Of a DNA stretch of 64,000 bases, positions 23,313 through 32,702 are shown piece after piece (positions within the stretch are counted from its first letter, which is position 1; each line of letters begins with the position of its first letter). Under the pieces are notes generated by a model. That model had not been told where the DNA came from. It did no database searches and saw only the letters and a list, made by a program, of their open reading frames with translations. The DNA is from Trinickia violacea (lineage in GTDB: Bacteria; Pseudomonadota; Gammaproteobacteria; Burkholderiales; Burkholderiaceae). A program made the position numbers and the translations under genes. The stretch covers positions 3,596,001-3,660,000 of the forward strand of contig NZ_CP040077.1 of the NCBI RefSeq assembly GCF_005280735.1. Direction: 5' to 3'.

Positions 23313-25679
23313 TTAGTAGTCGGCCCGCTCGCGATCGATCCGCATCCCGCCATCGTGACGATGGTGCCCCTCTTCGCTCGGGCGCTCACGCGCAATTCGC
23401 ATCACGTCCGGATTCGTGCGCACGCGCCGCATCACGTTCGCCAAGTGGACGCGATCGCTGACCTGGATGACGAAGCGTAGAACCGTCGATTCCTGCGACA
23501 GGTCCTCATCCATGGCAATGTGGACGATGTTGGCATCGGCCGACGTGATATCGGCCGCCACGCGCGCAAACACGCCCTTGGTGTTCTTCACGAGCACCTT
23601 CACGGCCACGTCGAACAGGCGCCCCGGCTGCGGCGCCCACGCCACGTCGATCCAGCGGCCCGGATCGCGGCGATGGATGCGTTGCGCCACGCGGCAATCG
23701 GTCGTATGAATCGCCATGCCCAGGCCGATGCCGATATAGCCCATGATGTCGTCGCCCGGAATCGGGCGGCAGCACGCGGACAACTGCACCGACATACCCT
23801 CGGTCCCCGTGATCACGACCGGAGGCGCATGATGAGCCGCGCCGGCGTGTTCCGCACGCGGATGCTCGTCGTCTCCGTCGCGGCCGCTCATCAGCACCTC
23901 GATGCGCTTCGCCATCACAGCAGCGACACGCCGGCCAAGCCCGATGTCCGCGAAGATTTCCTGGCGGTTCTTGTTGCCCGTCCATTGAACGAGCTTTTCC
24001 CAGACTTCCGGTTCGACATCGGAGAGCGCAAGACCATAGCCCTTGAGGCTCTGGTCGACGAGCCGCTCGCCCAGTTGCACCGATTCGTTCAGGCGCATCG
24101 TCTTCAAGTAATGCCGGATCGCCGAACGCGCCTTGCCGGTACGCACGAAACCGAGCCACGCGGGATTCGGCTTCGAATACGGCGCCGTGATGACTTCGAC
24201 GATATCGCCGCTCTTCAACTCGGTGCGCAGCGGCAACAGTTCGTTGTTGATCTTCACCGCGACGCATTGGTTGCCCAGGTCGCTGTGGATCGAGTACGCG
24301 AAATCGAGTGCCGTCGCGCCGCGCGGCAGCGCCATGATCTTCGACTTTGGCGTGAACACGTAGACCGCATCCGGGAATAGATCGATCTTGACGTGCTCGA
24401 GGAATTCGCTCGAATCGCCTGCTTCGCTCTGAATGTCGAGCAGCGATTTGAGCCATTGGTGCGCGCGCTTCTGGACGTCGTTCAGATCCGCGGCGCCGTT
24501 CTTGTACAGCCAGTGCGCGGCAACGCCCGCTTCGGCGATCTCATGCATCTTGCGCGTGCGCACCTGGAATTCGATCGGCGCGCCGAACGGCCCCACGAGC
24601 GTCGTATGCAACGACTGATACCCGTTGACCTTCGGAATCGCGATGTAATCCTTGAACTTGCCCGGCACCGGCTTGTAGAGCGCATGCAGCGCGCCGATAC
24701 ACGTATAGCACTCGAGCGCGCTGTCGACGACCACGCGGAACCCGTACACGTCGAGCACCTGCGAGAACGACAGCTGTTTGTCGCGCATCTTCTTGTAGAT
24801 GCTGAAGATCGTCTTCTCGCGGCCGGTGACTTCGGCATCGATCTGCGCGTCCGCGATCGCGCGCTGCACCGATTCGAGAATCTTGCTGACCACCTCGCGC
24901 CGGTTGCCGCGCGCCGCCTTCACGGCCTTTTCGAGCGTGGCGTAGCGATGCGGATTGAAGTTCGCGAAGCTCAGGTCCTGCAGCTCGCGATAGGTGTTGT
25001 TCAGCCCAAGCCGATGCGCGATCGGCGCATAGATATCGAGCGTCTCGCGCGCCACGCGCCGGCGCTTCTCAGGCGGCACCGCGCCGAGCGTCCGCATGTT
25101 GTGCAGCCGGTCTGCCAGCTTCACGAGAATCACGCGCACGTCGCGCGCCATCGCGAGCAGCATCTTGCGGAAGTTTTCCGCCTGCGCTTCTTCGCGATTG
25201 CGAAACTCCATCTTGTCGAGTTTCGACAAACCGTCGACCAGTTCCGCCACCTTCGCACCGAACCGCTCCGCGAGCTCGGCCTTGGTGACGCCCTGGTCCT
25301 CCATGACGTCGTGCAACAGCGCCGCCATGATCGACTGGTCGTCGAGCTTCCAGCCGGCGCAGATTTCCGCGACGGCGACAGGATGGGTGATGTAGGGTTC
25401 GCCGCTTTGGCGATATTGACCGAGGTGGGCTTCGTCGCTGAAATGGAACGCCGCCTTGACCTCTTTGATCTCGTCCGGGCTCAGATAGCCGGACAGTGAC
25501 GCCGTAAGCTTCGCAATCGATACGACATCGTGCTTGCGAGGCTGCTCCGGCGTCGCGGTCGGCCCGAACAGATGGCGAAACGACTGTTCGAGGACCGCGT
25601 CGATGTATTTGCGCGCAGCCGAGGGGGCGTCAGCTTCGTGGTCCGCGTCTGCGGAGGCGGACGATGGGGTAGTGCTCAT
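23313..25679 (-). CDS. spoT: Bifunctional (p)ppGpp synthetase/hydrolase
   Basis: A 788-residue RelA/SpoT homologue. The N-terminal HD hydrolase is intact (ITHPVAVAEI at about residue 97 and LLHDVMEDQG with His123-Asp124), so ppGpp hydrolysis is expected. The synthetase domain has GFRVVV and GYQSLHTTLVG. TGS (VYVFTPKSKIMALPRGAT), helical and C-terminal ACT domains follow. Together these make it a SpoT-type bifunctional enzyme rather than a hydrolase-dead RelA. It is the last gene of a yicC-gmk-rpoZ-spoT run, the classical gmk-rpoZ-spoT order of proteobacteria. Confidence 0.96.
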   Translation of the reverse strand: MSTTPSSASADADHEADAPSAARKYIDAVLEQSFRHLFGPTATPEQPRKHDVVSIAKLTASLSGYLSPDEIKEVKAAFHFSDEAHLGQYRQSGEPYITHPVAVAEICAGWKLDDQSIMAALLHDVMEDQGVTKAELAERFGAKVAELVDGLSKLDKMEFRNREEAQAENFRKMLLAMARDVRVILVKLADRLHNMRTLGAVPPEKRRRVARETLDIYAPIAHRLGLNNTYRELQDLSFANFNPHRYATLEKAVKAARGNRREVVSKILESVQRAIADAQIDAEVTGREKTIFSIYKKMRDKQLSFSQVLDVYGFRVVVDSALECYTCIGALHALYKPVPGKFKDYIAIPKVNGYQSLHTTLVGPFGAPIEFQVRTRKMHEIAEAGVAAHWLYKNGAADLNDVQKRAHQWLKSLLDIQSEAGDSSEFLEHVKIDLFPDAVYVFTPKSKIMALPRGATALDFAYSIHSDLGNQCVAVKINNELLPLRTELKSGDIVEVITAPYSKPNPAWLGFVRTGKARSAIRHYLKTMRLNESVQLGERLVDQSLKGYGLALSDVEPEVWEKLVQWTGNKNRQEIFADIGLGRRVAAVMAKRIEVLMSGRDGDDEHPRAEHAGAAHHAPPVVITGTEGMSVQLSACCRPIPGDDIMGYIGIGLGMAIHTTDCRVAQRIHRRDPGRWIDVAWAPQPGRLFDVAVKVLVKNTKGVFARVAADITSADANIVHIAMDEDLSQESTVLRFVIQVSDRVHLANVMRRVRTNPDVMRIARERPSEEGHHRHDGGMRIDRERADY

Positions 25680-25750
25680 ATTCGCCTCCGTATCGGTTAC
25701 GTTGCCGGGCTGCGCTTAGGTTCCACATGGCTGCCAAAGCATGCCGTGCG

Positions 25751-25954
25751 TTATACCGGGACCTTCTTCAGCATCTCGACGCCGACCTGGCCGGCCGCGA
25801 TTTCGCGCAGCGCCACGACGGTGGGTTTGTCGCGGCTTTCGATCTTCGGCGTGTGGCCTTGCGCGAGTTGACGCGCGCGATACGTGGCGGCGAGCGCCAG
25901 CTCGAAACGGTTCGGGATTTGTTTCAGACAGTCTTCGACGGTGATGCGGGCCAT
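25751..25954 (-). CDS. rpoZ: RNA polymerase omega subunit
   Basis: A 67-residue omega subunit ([20 protein letters not shown]...) with the conserved RITVEDCL and [16 protein letters not shown] segments that clamp the beta-prime subunit. It is shorter than E. coli omega (91) but standard for Burkholderiaceae. An AAGGAA site lies upstream. It sits 60 bp after gmk and 71 bp before spoT in the same direction. Omega is also part of the ppGpp site 1 on RNA polymerase, which fits linkage to spoT. Confidence 0.96.
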
Positions 25955-26014
25955 GTTGGGAAGTTCCTTCTCAGTATGTTGCTTATTCTACCTTATGTGC
26001 GCGAGCACCCGCCT

Positions 26015-26737
26015 TCACTCGGCGTGCGGCAAGTGAATGCCCAGCTCGACGAAAAGCTGCGCATGCCGCGCGTATTGCGACGCGAAGCGCAGACGTGTCG
26101 CGGCAACGAGGCATTGCAGCTCCGCGAGCGCCTGATCGAAGTTTTCGTTGATCAATACGTACTCGGCTTCCGATGCATGAGCGATCTCGCTGCCCGCTGC
26201 GAGCAGGCGCCGCGTGATCACGTTCGGCTCGTCCTGGCCGCGCTTTTTGAGGCGCACTTCAAGCGCTTCGAGCGACGGCGGCAGGACGAAAATCTCGACC
26301 GCGTTGCGAAACTGTTTCTTCACCTGCTGCGCGCCCTGCCAGTCGATTTCGAGCAGCACGTCGTGGCCGCTTTTCATCTGGTCTTCGATCCAGACGCGCG
26401 ACGTCGCGTAGTAGTTGCCGTGCACTTCCGCGCTTTCGAGGAACTCGCCCTGCGCGTGGCGCGCGAGGAAATCGTCGACGGCGGTGAAGTGATAGTGCTG
26501 GCCGTCCTGCTCGCCCGGGCGCGGCTGGCGCGTCGTGTACGAAATCGACAGACAGATCGCCGGATCTTTCGCGAGCAGCGCGTTCACGAGCGTCGACTTG
26601 CCGGCGCCCGAGGGCGCTACGACCATGAACAGGTTGCCGGGATACACGCCCGCGTACGGGTTGCGCGGCGCCTTGCGCGCGCCGCCGCCCGTGTGCGCTT
26701 CGTGCGGTTCTTGCGGTTGGTGGGTGTGGTCGGTCAT
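26015..26737 (-). CDS. gmk: Guanylate kinase
   Basis: A 240-residue P-loop kinase that converts GMP to GDP with ATP. Walker A APSGAGKST is at residues 41-49. The guanylate-kinase signature region TTRQPRPGEQDGQHYHF and the VLLEIDWQGAQQV segment are intact. A His/Pro/Gly-rich N-terminal extension of about 30 residues precedes the domain; if the start lies further in, the protein would be near the usual 205. The ATG at 26737 lies 9 bp after the yicC stop, with GGAG spanning the junction, supporting co-translation. Confidence 0.95.
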   Translation of the reverse strand: MTDHTHQPQEPHEAHTGGGARKAPRNPYAGVYPGNLFMVVAPSGAGKSTLVNALLAKDPAICLSISYTTRQPRPGEQDGQHYHFTAVDDFLARHAQGEFLESAEVHGNYYATSRVWIEDQMKSGHDVLLEIDWQGAQQVKKQFRNAVEIFVLPPSLEALEVRLKKRGQDEPNVITRRLLAAGSEIAHASEAEYVLINENFDQALAELQCLVAATRLRFASQYARHAQLFVELGIHLPHAE

Positions 26738-26745
26738 GAGCGTGG

Positions 26746-27669
26746 TTACTCCAGGTTCTGTACTTGTTCGCGCATCTGCTCGATCAAGAGCTTCAACGTC
26801 ATCGACGAGTCGGCCAGTTCCTTCGCGGCCGCCTTCGAGCCGAGCGTGTTCGCTTCCCGATTGAGCTCCTGCATCATGAAGTCGAGCCGCTTGCCGACCT
26901 TGCCGCCCTTCTCGATCACGTGGCGCGTTTCATTCAAATGTGCGGTGAGTCGCGAGAGTTCCTCGGCGATATCGATGCGAATGCCGTACATCGTCACTTC
27001 CTGACGAATGCGCTCGGCAATTTCCTCGCGCGAGACGATCGTCGCGGAAGGTTCCGGCGCCGCGATACCCAGCGCTTCCTGCAGCCGCTCGACGATCTTC
27101 TGCTGGTGCTTGGCGATCAGCTCCGGCACGAGCGGCGTAATGCGCTGCACGATCGATTCCATCTCGGTGACGTTGGTGAGCAGCATCGTCGCAAGCTGTG
27201 CGCCTTCGCGCGCGCGCACCTCGATCAGCTCGTGGATCGCCTGCTTGCCGCACGCGAGCACCGCCTCGCGCAGCGCCTCGGGCGACACGCCGCTCTCGGC
27301 GAGCACGCCCGGCCAGCGCAGGATTTCGCCGGTGCGCATGCGCTCGGCGTCAGGGAACGATTCGAGCACCGCCCGCTCGAGCGCCGCGAGCTGTTCGAGC
27401 GCGTCGCGGTTGAGCGAGCCGGTCGTCGCCGTCTGCTCGCTGCGTTGCAGGTTGATCCGGATATCGACCTTGCCGCGCGAGAGCTTGTTCATCAGCATTT
27501 CGCGCAGCGTCGGCTCGCATGCCCGCACGTCTTCGGGCATGCGGAAGTTGAGGTCGAGGAAGCGCGAGTTCACCGTGCGCAACTCAACCGATACGCTCAC
27601 GCCGCCGTTGCCTGCCGCGGCCGCGAGTTCGCGCGTTGCGCTCGCGTAGCCTGTCATGCTGTAGATCAT
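26746..27669 (-). CDS. yicC: YicC family endoribonuclease-like protein
   Basis: A 307-residue YicC/YloC family protein. It starts with the conserved MIYSMTGYASA and contains ELRTVNSRFLDLNFRMPE, LSRGKVDIRINL and the C-terminal LDFMMQELNREANTLGSKA and IEQMREQVQN. E. coli YicC is an RNase that affects RyhB stability and acts under stress. The start at 27669 is fixed by the conserved N-terminus; a longer upstream frame is unlike the family. It heads the gmk-rpoZ-spoT run and is divergent from rph. Confidence 0.93.
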   Translation of the reverse strand: MIYSMTGYASATRELAAAAGNGGVSVSVELRTVNSRFLDLNFRMPEDVRACEPTLREMLMNKLSRGKVDIRINLQRSEQTATTGSLNRDALEQLAALERAVLESFPDAERMRTGEILRWPGVLAESGVSPEALREAVLACGKQAIHELIEVRAREGAQLATMLLTNVTEMESIVQRITPLVPELIAKHQQKIVERLQEALGIAAPEPSATIVSREEIAERIRQEVTMYGIRIDIAEELSRLTAHLNETRHVIEKGGKVGKRLDFMMQELNREANTLGSKAAAKELADSSMTLKLLIEQMREQVQNLE

Positions 27670-27866
27670 CGTTCGTCTCTCGATAAATAGAGGCCGTTGC
27701 CGGCCATTTGTTTGGAGACGCCCGGCGCGTACGAGGCGCAAGGCGTTGAACGCGCATTATCCCATTTTTACCGATTGCGCCTGGTCGAGGCGAGCGGCAT
27801 CGGCCGGATTCGATCAGCGGTAAAATCTTGCCTTCCCCCTTCCCTTTTCGCGATTTCCTCCCGACT

Positions 27867-28607
27867 ATGTCCGACACGATCCAGCGCCCCAGCGGGCGGC
27901 GCGCCGACGCCTTGCGCAGCGTGCGCATCACGCGCCACTACACGAAGCATGCGGAAGGCTCCGTGCTCGTCGAATTCGGCGACACGAAAGTGATCTGCAC
28001 GGCGAGCATCGCCGAGCGTGTGCCCGAATTCCTGCGCGATCGCGGCCAAGGATGGCTGACCGCCGAATACGGCATGCTGCCGCGCGCGACGCACACGCGC
28101 AGCGACCGCGAAGCCGCGCGCGGCAAGCAGACCGGACGCACGCAGGAAATCCAGCGCCTGATCGGCCGTGCGCTGCGCTCGGTGTTCGATCTCGAGAAGC
28201 TCGGCCCGCGCACCCTGCACATCGACTGCGACGTGATCCAGGCCGACGGCGGCACGCGCACCGCGAGCATCACCGGCGCGTTCGTTGCCGCCCATGACGC
28301 GGTCGCGAAGCTGCTCGTGGCCGGCCGCATCGAAACGTCGCCGATCACCGATTACGTGGCTGCGATTTCGGTCGGCGTCTACGAGGGCACGCCCGTGCTC
28401 GATCTCGACTACGACGAAGATTCGCAGTGCGACACGGACATGAACGTCGTCATGACGGGCGACGGCGGCTTCGTCGAAGTTCAGGGCACCGCCGAAGGCG
28501 TGCCGTTTTCGCGCGACGAGATGAACGAGCTGCTCGATCTCGCGCAAAGCGGTATTACGCAGTTGATCCAGAAACAGAAGGAAGCGCTGGAGAGCAAAGG
28601 TGAGTGA
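27867..28607 (+). CDS. rph: Ribonuclease PH
   Basis: A 246-residue phosphorolytic 3'-5' exoribonuclease that trims tRNA 3' ends. It starts RPSGRRADALRSVRITRHYT, the family N-terminus, and has the phosphate-binding and active-site region RSDREAARGKQTGRTQEIQR and DLDYDEDSQCDTDMNVVM. It forms a hexameric ring in the cytoplasm. Unlike the frameshifted K-12 allele, the C-terminus is intact. Its last bases overlap the rdgB start by 8 bp, and hemW follows, giving an rph-rdgB-hemW operon. Confidence 0.96.
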   Translation: MSDTIQRPSGRRADALRSVRITRHYTKHAEGSVLVEFGDTKVICTASIAERVPEFLRDRGQGWLTAEYGMLPRATHTRSDREAARGKQTGRTQEIQRLIGRALRSVFDLEKLGPRTLHIDCDVIQADGGTRTASITGAFVAAHDAVAKLLVAGRIETSPITDYVAAISVGVYEGTPVLDLDYDEDSQCDTDMNVVMTGDGGFVEVQGTAEGVPFSRDEMNELLDLAQSGITQLIQKQKEALESKGE

Positions 28608-29250
28608 TCAACTGCAATCGCCGCAACCGCAATCGGGCGCCAACGCGCCGCTCAAGCGCGTCGTGCTCGCATCGAACAACGCCGGCAAGCTGCGCGAATT
28701 CGCGGCGCTCGCGAGCGCTGCGGGCATCGAGCTGGTCGCGCAAGGCGAGCTGGGCGTCACCGAAACGGAAGAGCCGCATCCGACCTTCGTCGAAAACGCG
28801 CTCGCCAAGGCCCGCCACGCCGCGAAGTCGACCGGCCTGCCCGCGCTCGCCGACGATTCCGGCCTGTGCGTGCGCGCATTGCGCGGCGCGCCCGGCGTCT
28901 ATTCGGCGCGCTACGCTCAGCTGGCCGGCGGCGAAAAGAGCGATGCGGCAAACAACGCGCGCCTCATCGAGCAGTTGAAGGCCGAGGCCGATCGCCGCGG
29001 CTACTACTACTGCGTGCTCGCGCTCGTGCGCCACGCCGACGACCCCGAGCCGCTGATCGCCGAAGGCCGCTGGTACGGCGAGATCCTCGATGCGCCGCGC
29101 GGCGCGAACGGCTTCGGCTACGACCCGTACTTCTTCATCCCACGGCTGAACGCGAGCGCTGCGGAACTCGACCCCGCCGTGAAGAATTCGTGCAGCCACC
29201 GCGCGATTGCACTGCGCGCGTTGCTGGCGCGGTTGTCGGAGGAAAAGTGA
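28600..29250 (+). CDS. rdgB: dITP/XTP pyrophosphatase (RdgB/HAM1)
   Basis: A 216-residue HAM1-family nucleotide pyrophosphatase that removes dITP and XTP from the pool. Family blocks are VLASNNAGKLREF at the start of the domain, EPHPTFVENALAKARHA, GLPALADDSGLCVRALRGAPGVYSAR and the C-terminal CSHRAIALRAL. The start is GTG 28600, overlapping the rph stop, with GGAGAG upstream. An extra ~17 residues rich in Gln/Pro precede the domain. Confidence 0.95.
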   Translation: MSDQLQSPQPQSGANAPLKRVVLASNNAGKLREFAALASAAGIELVAQGELGVTETEEPHPTFVENALAKARHAAKSTGLPALADDSGLCVRALRGAPGVYSARYAQLAGGEKSDAANNARLIEQLKAEADRRGYYYCVLALVRHADDPEPLIAEGRWYGEILDAPRGANGFGYDPYFFIPRLNASAAELDPAVKNSCSHRAIALRALLARLSEEK

Positions 29251-30464
29251 GCACGCCATCGATCGGCGCCGGCGTGATCAAGGCGTTTGTCGCGCCGGGC
29301 AGCATTCGCCTGACCTCGCTGCCGCCGCTCGCGCTGTACGTGCATTTCCCGTGGTGCGTGCGCAAGTGTCCGTATTGCGATTTCAACTCGCACGAGTGGA
29401 AGGGCGAACGCTTTCCGGAAGACGCGTATCTCGACGCGCTGCGCGCCGATCTCGAGCACGCCCTGCCGCTCGTCTGGGGACGGCAGGTGCATACCGTGTT
29501 CATCGGCGGCGGCACGCCGAGCCTGCTGTCGGCGCGCGGGCTCGACCGGCTGCTGTCGGACGTGCGCGCGCTGCTCCCGCTCGACGCCGATGCCGAGATC
29601 ACGCTCGAGGCCAATCCGGGCACCTTCGAAGCCGAGAAGTTCGCGCAGTTTCGCGCGAGCGGCGTCAATCGGCTGTCGGTCGGCATCCAGAGCTTCAACG
29701 AGGCGCATCTGAAGGCGCTCGGCCGTATCCACGACACGACGCAGGCGCATCACGCGGTCGAGATCGCCGCCAAGCATTTCGACAACTTCAACCTCGATCT
29801 GATGTTCGCGCTGCCGCAGCAGACGCTCGACGAATGCCGCGCCGATATCGAGACGGCGCTGTCGTTCGCGCCGCCGCACTTGTCGCTGTATCACCTGACG
29901 CTCGAGCCGAATACGCTGTTCGCGAAGTTCCCGCCCGCGCTGCCCGACGACGACGCCTCCGCCGACATGCAGGACTGGATTCACGAGCGCACCACTGCAG
30001 CCGGTTACGAACGCTACGAGGTGTCCGCCTACGCAAAGCCGCACCGGCAATGCAAGCACAACCTGAATTACTGGCGCTTCGGCGACTACCTCGGCATCGG
30101 CGCCGGCGCGCACACGAAGCTGTCGTTTCCGAACCGGATCGTGCGGCAGGCGCGCTACAAGCATCCGGCCACGTTCATCGAAGAAGCGCTCGCAGCGAAG
30201 CCGGTTCAAGAGGAGCACGAAGTCGGCGCGCACGATCTGCCGTTCGAATTCATGCTGAACGCGCTGCGGCTGGTCGAAGGGTTTCCGGTGCATCGCTTCA
30301 TCGAGCGCACCGGGCTGCCGATGATATCGATCGAACCGGCGCTGCAGGAAGCGGAGCGGCGCGGGCTCATCACGCGCGACTATGAAAAGATTGCGCCGAC
30401 GCCGCTTGGGCAGCGCTTCCTCAACGACCTGCAGGAACTCTTCCTGAAGGACAAAAGCGAATAA
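29247..30464 (+). CDS. hemW: HemW, radical SAM heme chaperone
   Basis: A 405-residue radical SAM protein. The cluster motif is WCVRKCPYC (Cys37, Cys41, Cys44), followed by FIGGGTPSLLS and SVGIQSFNEAHLKALGR, all typical of HemW (formerly annotated as oxygen-independent coproporphyrinogen oxidase). The CNxR motif of true HemN is absent, so heme insertion rather than decarboxylation is expected. The start is GTG 29247, overlapping the rdgB stop, with CGGAGG five to ten bases upstream. Confidence 0.94.
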   Translation: MSTPSIGAGVIKAFVAPGSIRLTSLPPLALYVHFPWCVRKCPYCDFNSHEWKGERFPEDAYLDALRADLEHALPLVWGRQVHTVFIGGGTPSLLSARGLDRLLSDVRALLPLDADAEITLEANPGTFEAEKFAQFRASGVNRLSVGIQSFNEAHLKALGRIHDTTQAHHAVEIAAKHFDNFNLDLMFALPQQTLDECRADIETALSFAPPHLSLYHLTLEPNTLFAKFPPALPDDDASADMQDWIHERTTAAGYERYEVSAYAKPHRQCKHNLNYWRFGDYLGIGAGAHTKLSFPNRIVRQARYKHPATFIEEALAAKPVQEEHEVGAHDLPFEFMLNALRLVEGFPVHRFIERTGLPMISIEPALQEAERRGLITRDYEKIAPTPLGQRFLNDLQELFLKDKSE

Positions 30465-30525
30465 ACGGCGTGCCGGCGGAGGCCGCCGCGCCGTTTGCGT
30501 TACTTGCGTTACAATAGCGGCCCTC

Positions 30526-30615
30526 GGAGGGCTGGCAGAGCGGTTGAATGCACCGGTCTTGAAAACCGGCAAGGCTTTACGGCCTTCGTGGGTTCGAATC
30601 CCACGCCCTCCGCCA
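30526..30615 (+). tRNA. tRNA-Ser(TGA)
   Basis: A 90-nt class II tRNA with encoded CCA. Acceptor GGAGGGC; anticodon arm CCGGT-CTTGAAA-ACCGG giving TGA; a long variable arm (CAAGGCTTTACGGCCTTC); T arm GTGGGTTCGAATCCCAC. It reads UCA and wobble serine codons. A TACAAT -10 lies at 30510. Confidence 0.97.
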
Positions 30616-30625
30616 CAACAAACGA

Positions 30626-30663
30626 AATCCCCGTAGATCGATCGATTTACGGGGATTTTTGTT
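30626..30663 (+). terminator. Terminator after tRNA-Ser
   Basis: AAATCCCCGTA pairs with TACGGGGATTT around a GATCGATCGAT loop, followed by TTTGTTTG. Confidence 0.9.
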
Positions 30664-30866
30664 TGCCCGCACCTGCGGCTCGCGACGAGAGCGCCTACGC
30701 AGCCCCCCGCAATCGCAACCCTTCCTGGAGACCGGTCTGCAACCTGTCAAAGGGCCCAGGTTTCCTCTATGCCGAATAGAGGCTAAAAAGCGCATGGCGC
30801 ATCGCGGCATCCCTCATCTCGAGTGCATCGCCGTTTCGATCGCCGCTTTTGCCATCCGGGAGAACC

Positions 30867-31646
30867 ATGAATCAGCTTGATTTGCTCGAATCGAGAATCA
30901 AAGCGCAGCACGAAAAGCTCGCGCATCATCCGGTATTCGGCGCCATTCGGGACATGGAGGAATTGCGCACGTTCATGGAATGGCACGTGTTCGCGGTGTG
31001 GGATTTCATGTCGCTCGTCAAACGCCTGCAAGCCGACCTGACGACGGTCACCGTGCCATGGACCGCGCCGCGCAGCGCCGCCGCCGCGCGCCTCATCAAC
31101 GAAATCGTGCTCGGCGAGGAGTCCGATGAGACGCCGCTCGGCCACATGAGCCACTTCGATCTGTATCTGCACGCGATGCGCGACGTCGGCGCGTCGACCG
31201 AACGTGTCGAGCACATGGTCTCGCTGCTGCGCTCGGGCTTTACCGTATCGGCGGCGCTTGCCGCCGTCGACGCACCGGCGCCCGTGCGCCGCTTTGTCGA
31301 CGCCACCCTGGCCGTCTGCGTGAACGGCGAGACGCATCAGGTGCTCGGCAACTTCTTCTACGGCCGCGAAAACGTCATTCCCGACATGTTCCGCACGCTC
31401 CTCGATCAATGGCAGATCGACCGTGCTTCGATTCCGCTGCTCGCCTACTACCTCGATCGCCACATCGAAGTCGATTCCGGCGAGCACGGCCCCGCGGCGC
31501 GCGCGATGATTCGCGAAGCGGCCGGCGACGATCTCTCGCGACAGGCGCACGCGCTCGTTGCCGGGCTCGCCGCGATCGACGAACGCCTCGCGCTCTGGGA
31601 CGGCCTCTTCGCTCATCTCGACCGAGCGCGCGCGTCCGTGGCGTAA
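30867..31646 (+). CDS. DUF3050 family protein (heme-oxygenase-like fold)
   Basis: A 259-residue protein matching DUF3050, a family I associate with the heme-oxygenase-like fold. The all-helical sequence carries many His/Glu/Asp residues placed like di-metal ligands: FMEWHVFAVWDF, EESDETPLGHMSHFD, NGETHQVLGNFFYGRE and DRHIEVDSGEHG. Some members of this superfamily are non-heme diiron oxidases, so an oxidase role is possible but not shown. The start is ATG 30867 with GGGAGAA upstream. It appears monocistronic; neighbours give no pathway clue. Confidence 0.78.
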   Translation: MNQLDLLESRIKAQHEKLAHHPVFGAIRDMEELRTFMEWHVFAVWDFMSLVKRLQADLTTVTVPWTAPRSAAAARLINEIVLGEESDETPLGHMSHFDLYLHAMRDVGASTERVEHMVSLLRSGFTVSAALAAVDAPAPVRRFVDATLAVCVNGETHQVLGNFFYGRENVIPDMFRTLLDQWQIDRASIPLLAYYLDRHIEVDSGEHGPAARAMIREAAGDDLSRQAHALVAGLAAIDERLALWDGLFAHLDRARASVA

Positions 31647-31870
31647 GGCACGTCCGGGCGCGTTCGGGCGGTATGGCGGGACGATCGAAATCGCCCGATC
31701 GACACGAGATCGACACAAAAAGCGTGCGCAATGCACCGCGATGTAACCGCTCGACGAGTAGCGGTACCGCTCCGGTTCGCGCGCGCACGCAATGAGAGTG
31801 AATGCCGATGCGGCCGGCCGCACGATTGACTACGCTTCTATCACGCCCTCAACAAGAACGGCAGAGGACC

Positions 31871-32386
31871 ATGATCTCCGATCTCTCTCGCACTCGCTCC
31901 GCGCGCGCCGGCGGAGCGTGGCGCTTCGCTGCGCTCGGCGCCGTGCTTGCCTTGTCCGGATGCGCGTTCACGCTCACGCCGCCCGGACAGCCGGCGGGGA
32001 CCGCTCTGCCGCCGCCGGCCGCAGTCAACAGCGCCACGCTCGATCAGTACCGCGCCGCGGTCGCGCAGCGCATCGCCGAGCGCAACCCGTCGTATGTCCT
32101 GCAAGGCACGCCGCAGGCGATGCTGCGCTCGCTCGTCGTCGTGTCGTTCACCGTCGACCGCGACGGACGCGTGCTCCAGTCCAAGGTGTTCCGGACCAAC
32201 GGCGACGACGAAGCCGAGAGCACGGCGCTCGCCACGCTGCGCCGCGCGTCGCCGCTGCCGCAGCCGCCGGCCAAACTGCTCAACGGCCGCGGGCAGTTGG
32301 AGCTGTTCGAGGACTGGCTCTTCAACGACAACGGCAAGTTCCAATTGCGCGAGCTCGCGTCGCCGCAGGCGCAAACGATCGATTGA
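31871..32386 (+). CDS. Lipoprotein with TonB C-terminal-like domain
   Basis: A 171-residue predicted lipoprotein. The basic N-terminus and hydrophobic core lead to the lipobox ALSGC (Cys31). After a Pro-rich linker, the sequence AMLRSLVVVSFTVDRDGRVLQSKVFRTNGDDEAESTALATLRRA has the pattern of TonB C-terminal (TonB_C) domains. It lacks the TonB transmembrane anchor and Pro-Lys spacer, so it is not an energy transducer itself. The start is ATG 31871 with GAGGA upstream. Function unknown. Confidence 0.75.
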   Translation: MISDLSRTRSARAGGAWRFAALGAVLALSGCAFTLTPPGQPAGTALPPPAAVNSATLDQYRAAVAQRIAERNPSYVLQGTPQAMLRSLVVVSFTVDRDGRVLQSKVFRTNGDDEAESTALATLRRASPLPQPPAKLLNGRGQLELFEDWLFNDNGKFQLRELASPQAQTID

Positions 32387-32702
32387 GCGCATCGCGTCGA
32401 AGAGAACGCGCACCCGGACACGCTCAGCACGCGCCGCGGTGTGCGTTGGCGCGCCTCGGGCGCGCTCGATATAATTTTGCGATCCGCCCGCCGGAGTTCT
32501 CCGGTAACGCTCCCGGCGCCCGCTTATCCGGCCGCGCGCCGGCGGGCATGATCGCCGCCCTTACCGCATCGCGGTAGCATCGATTCCACCCAACTCGAAC
32601 AACAGACGCTCAGCAGCAAACGCTAATGGGCACGCTTGCCTTCTCGCCGCAGAGCGGCGAGGCGAGCGCGCCCGTTGCTCGCGTCACGCCCCCGGAGACT
32701 CC
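32387..32702 (+). promoter_or_regulatory. Promoter and ~225-nt leader of the MHS transporter gene
   Basis: TTGGCG at 32446-32451 and TATAAT at 32470-32475 (spacing 18) form a good sigma-70 promoter. The transcript would have a GC-rich leader of about 220 nt before the ATG at 32703, with several possible stems (for example CCGGAGttCTCCGG at about 32491). No known riboswitch was recognised. Confidence 0.6.

Noticed and set aside
29207..30385. A 392-codon plus-strand frame overlapping hemW
   Set aside because: hemW carries the radical SAM motif in the other frame; this one is Arg/Ala-rich shadow sequence.
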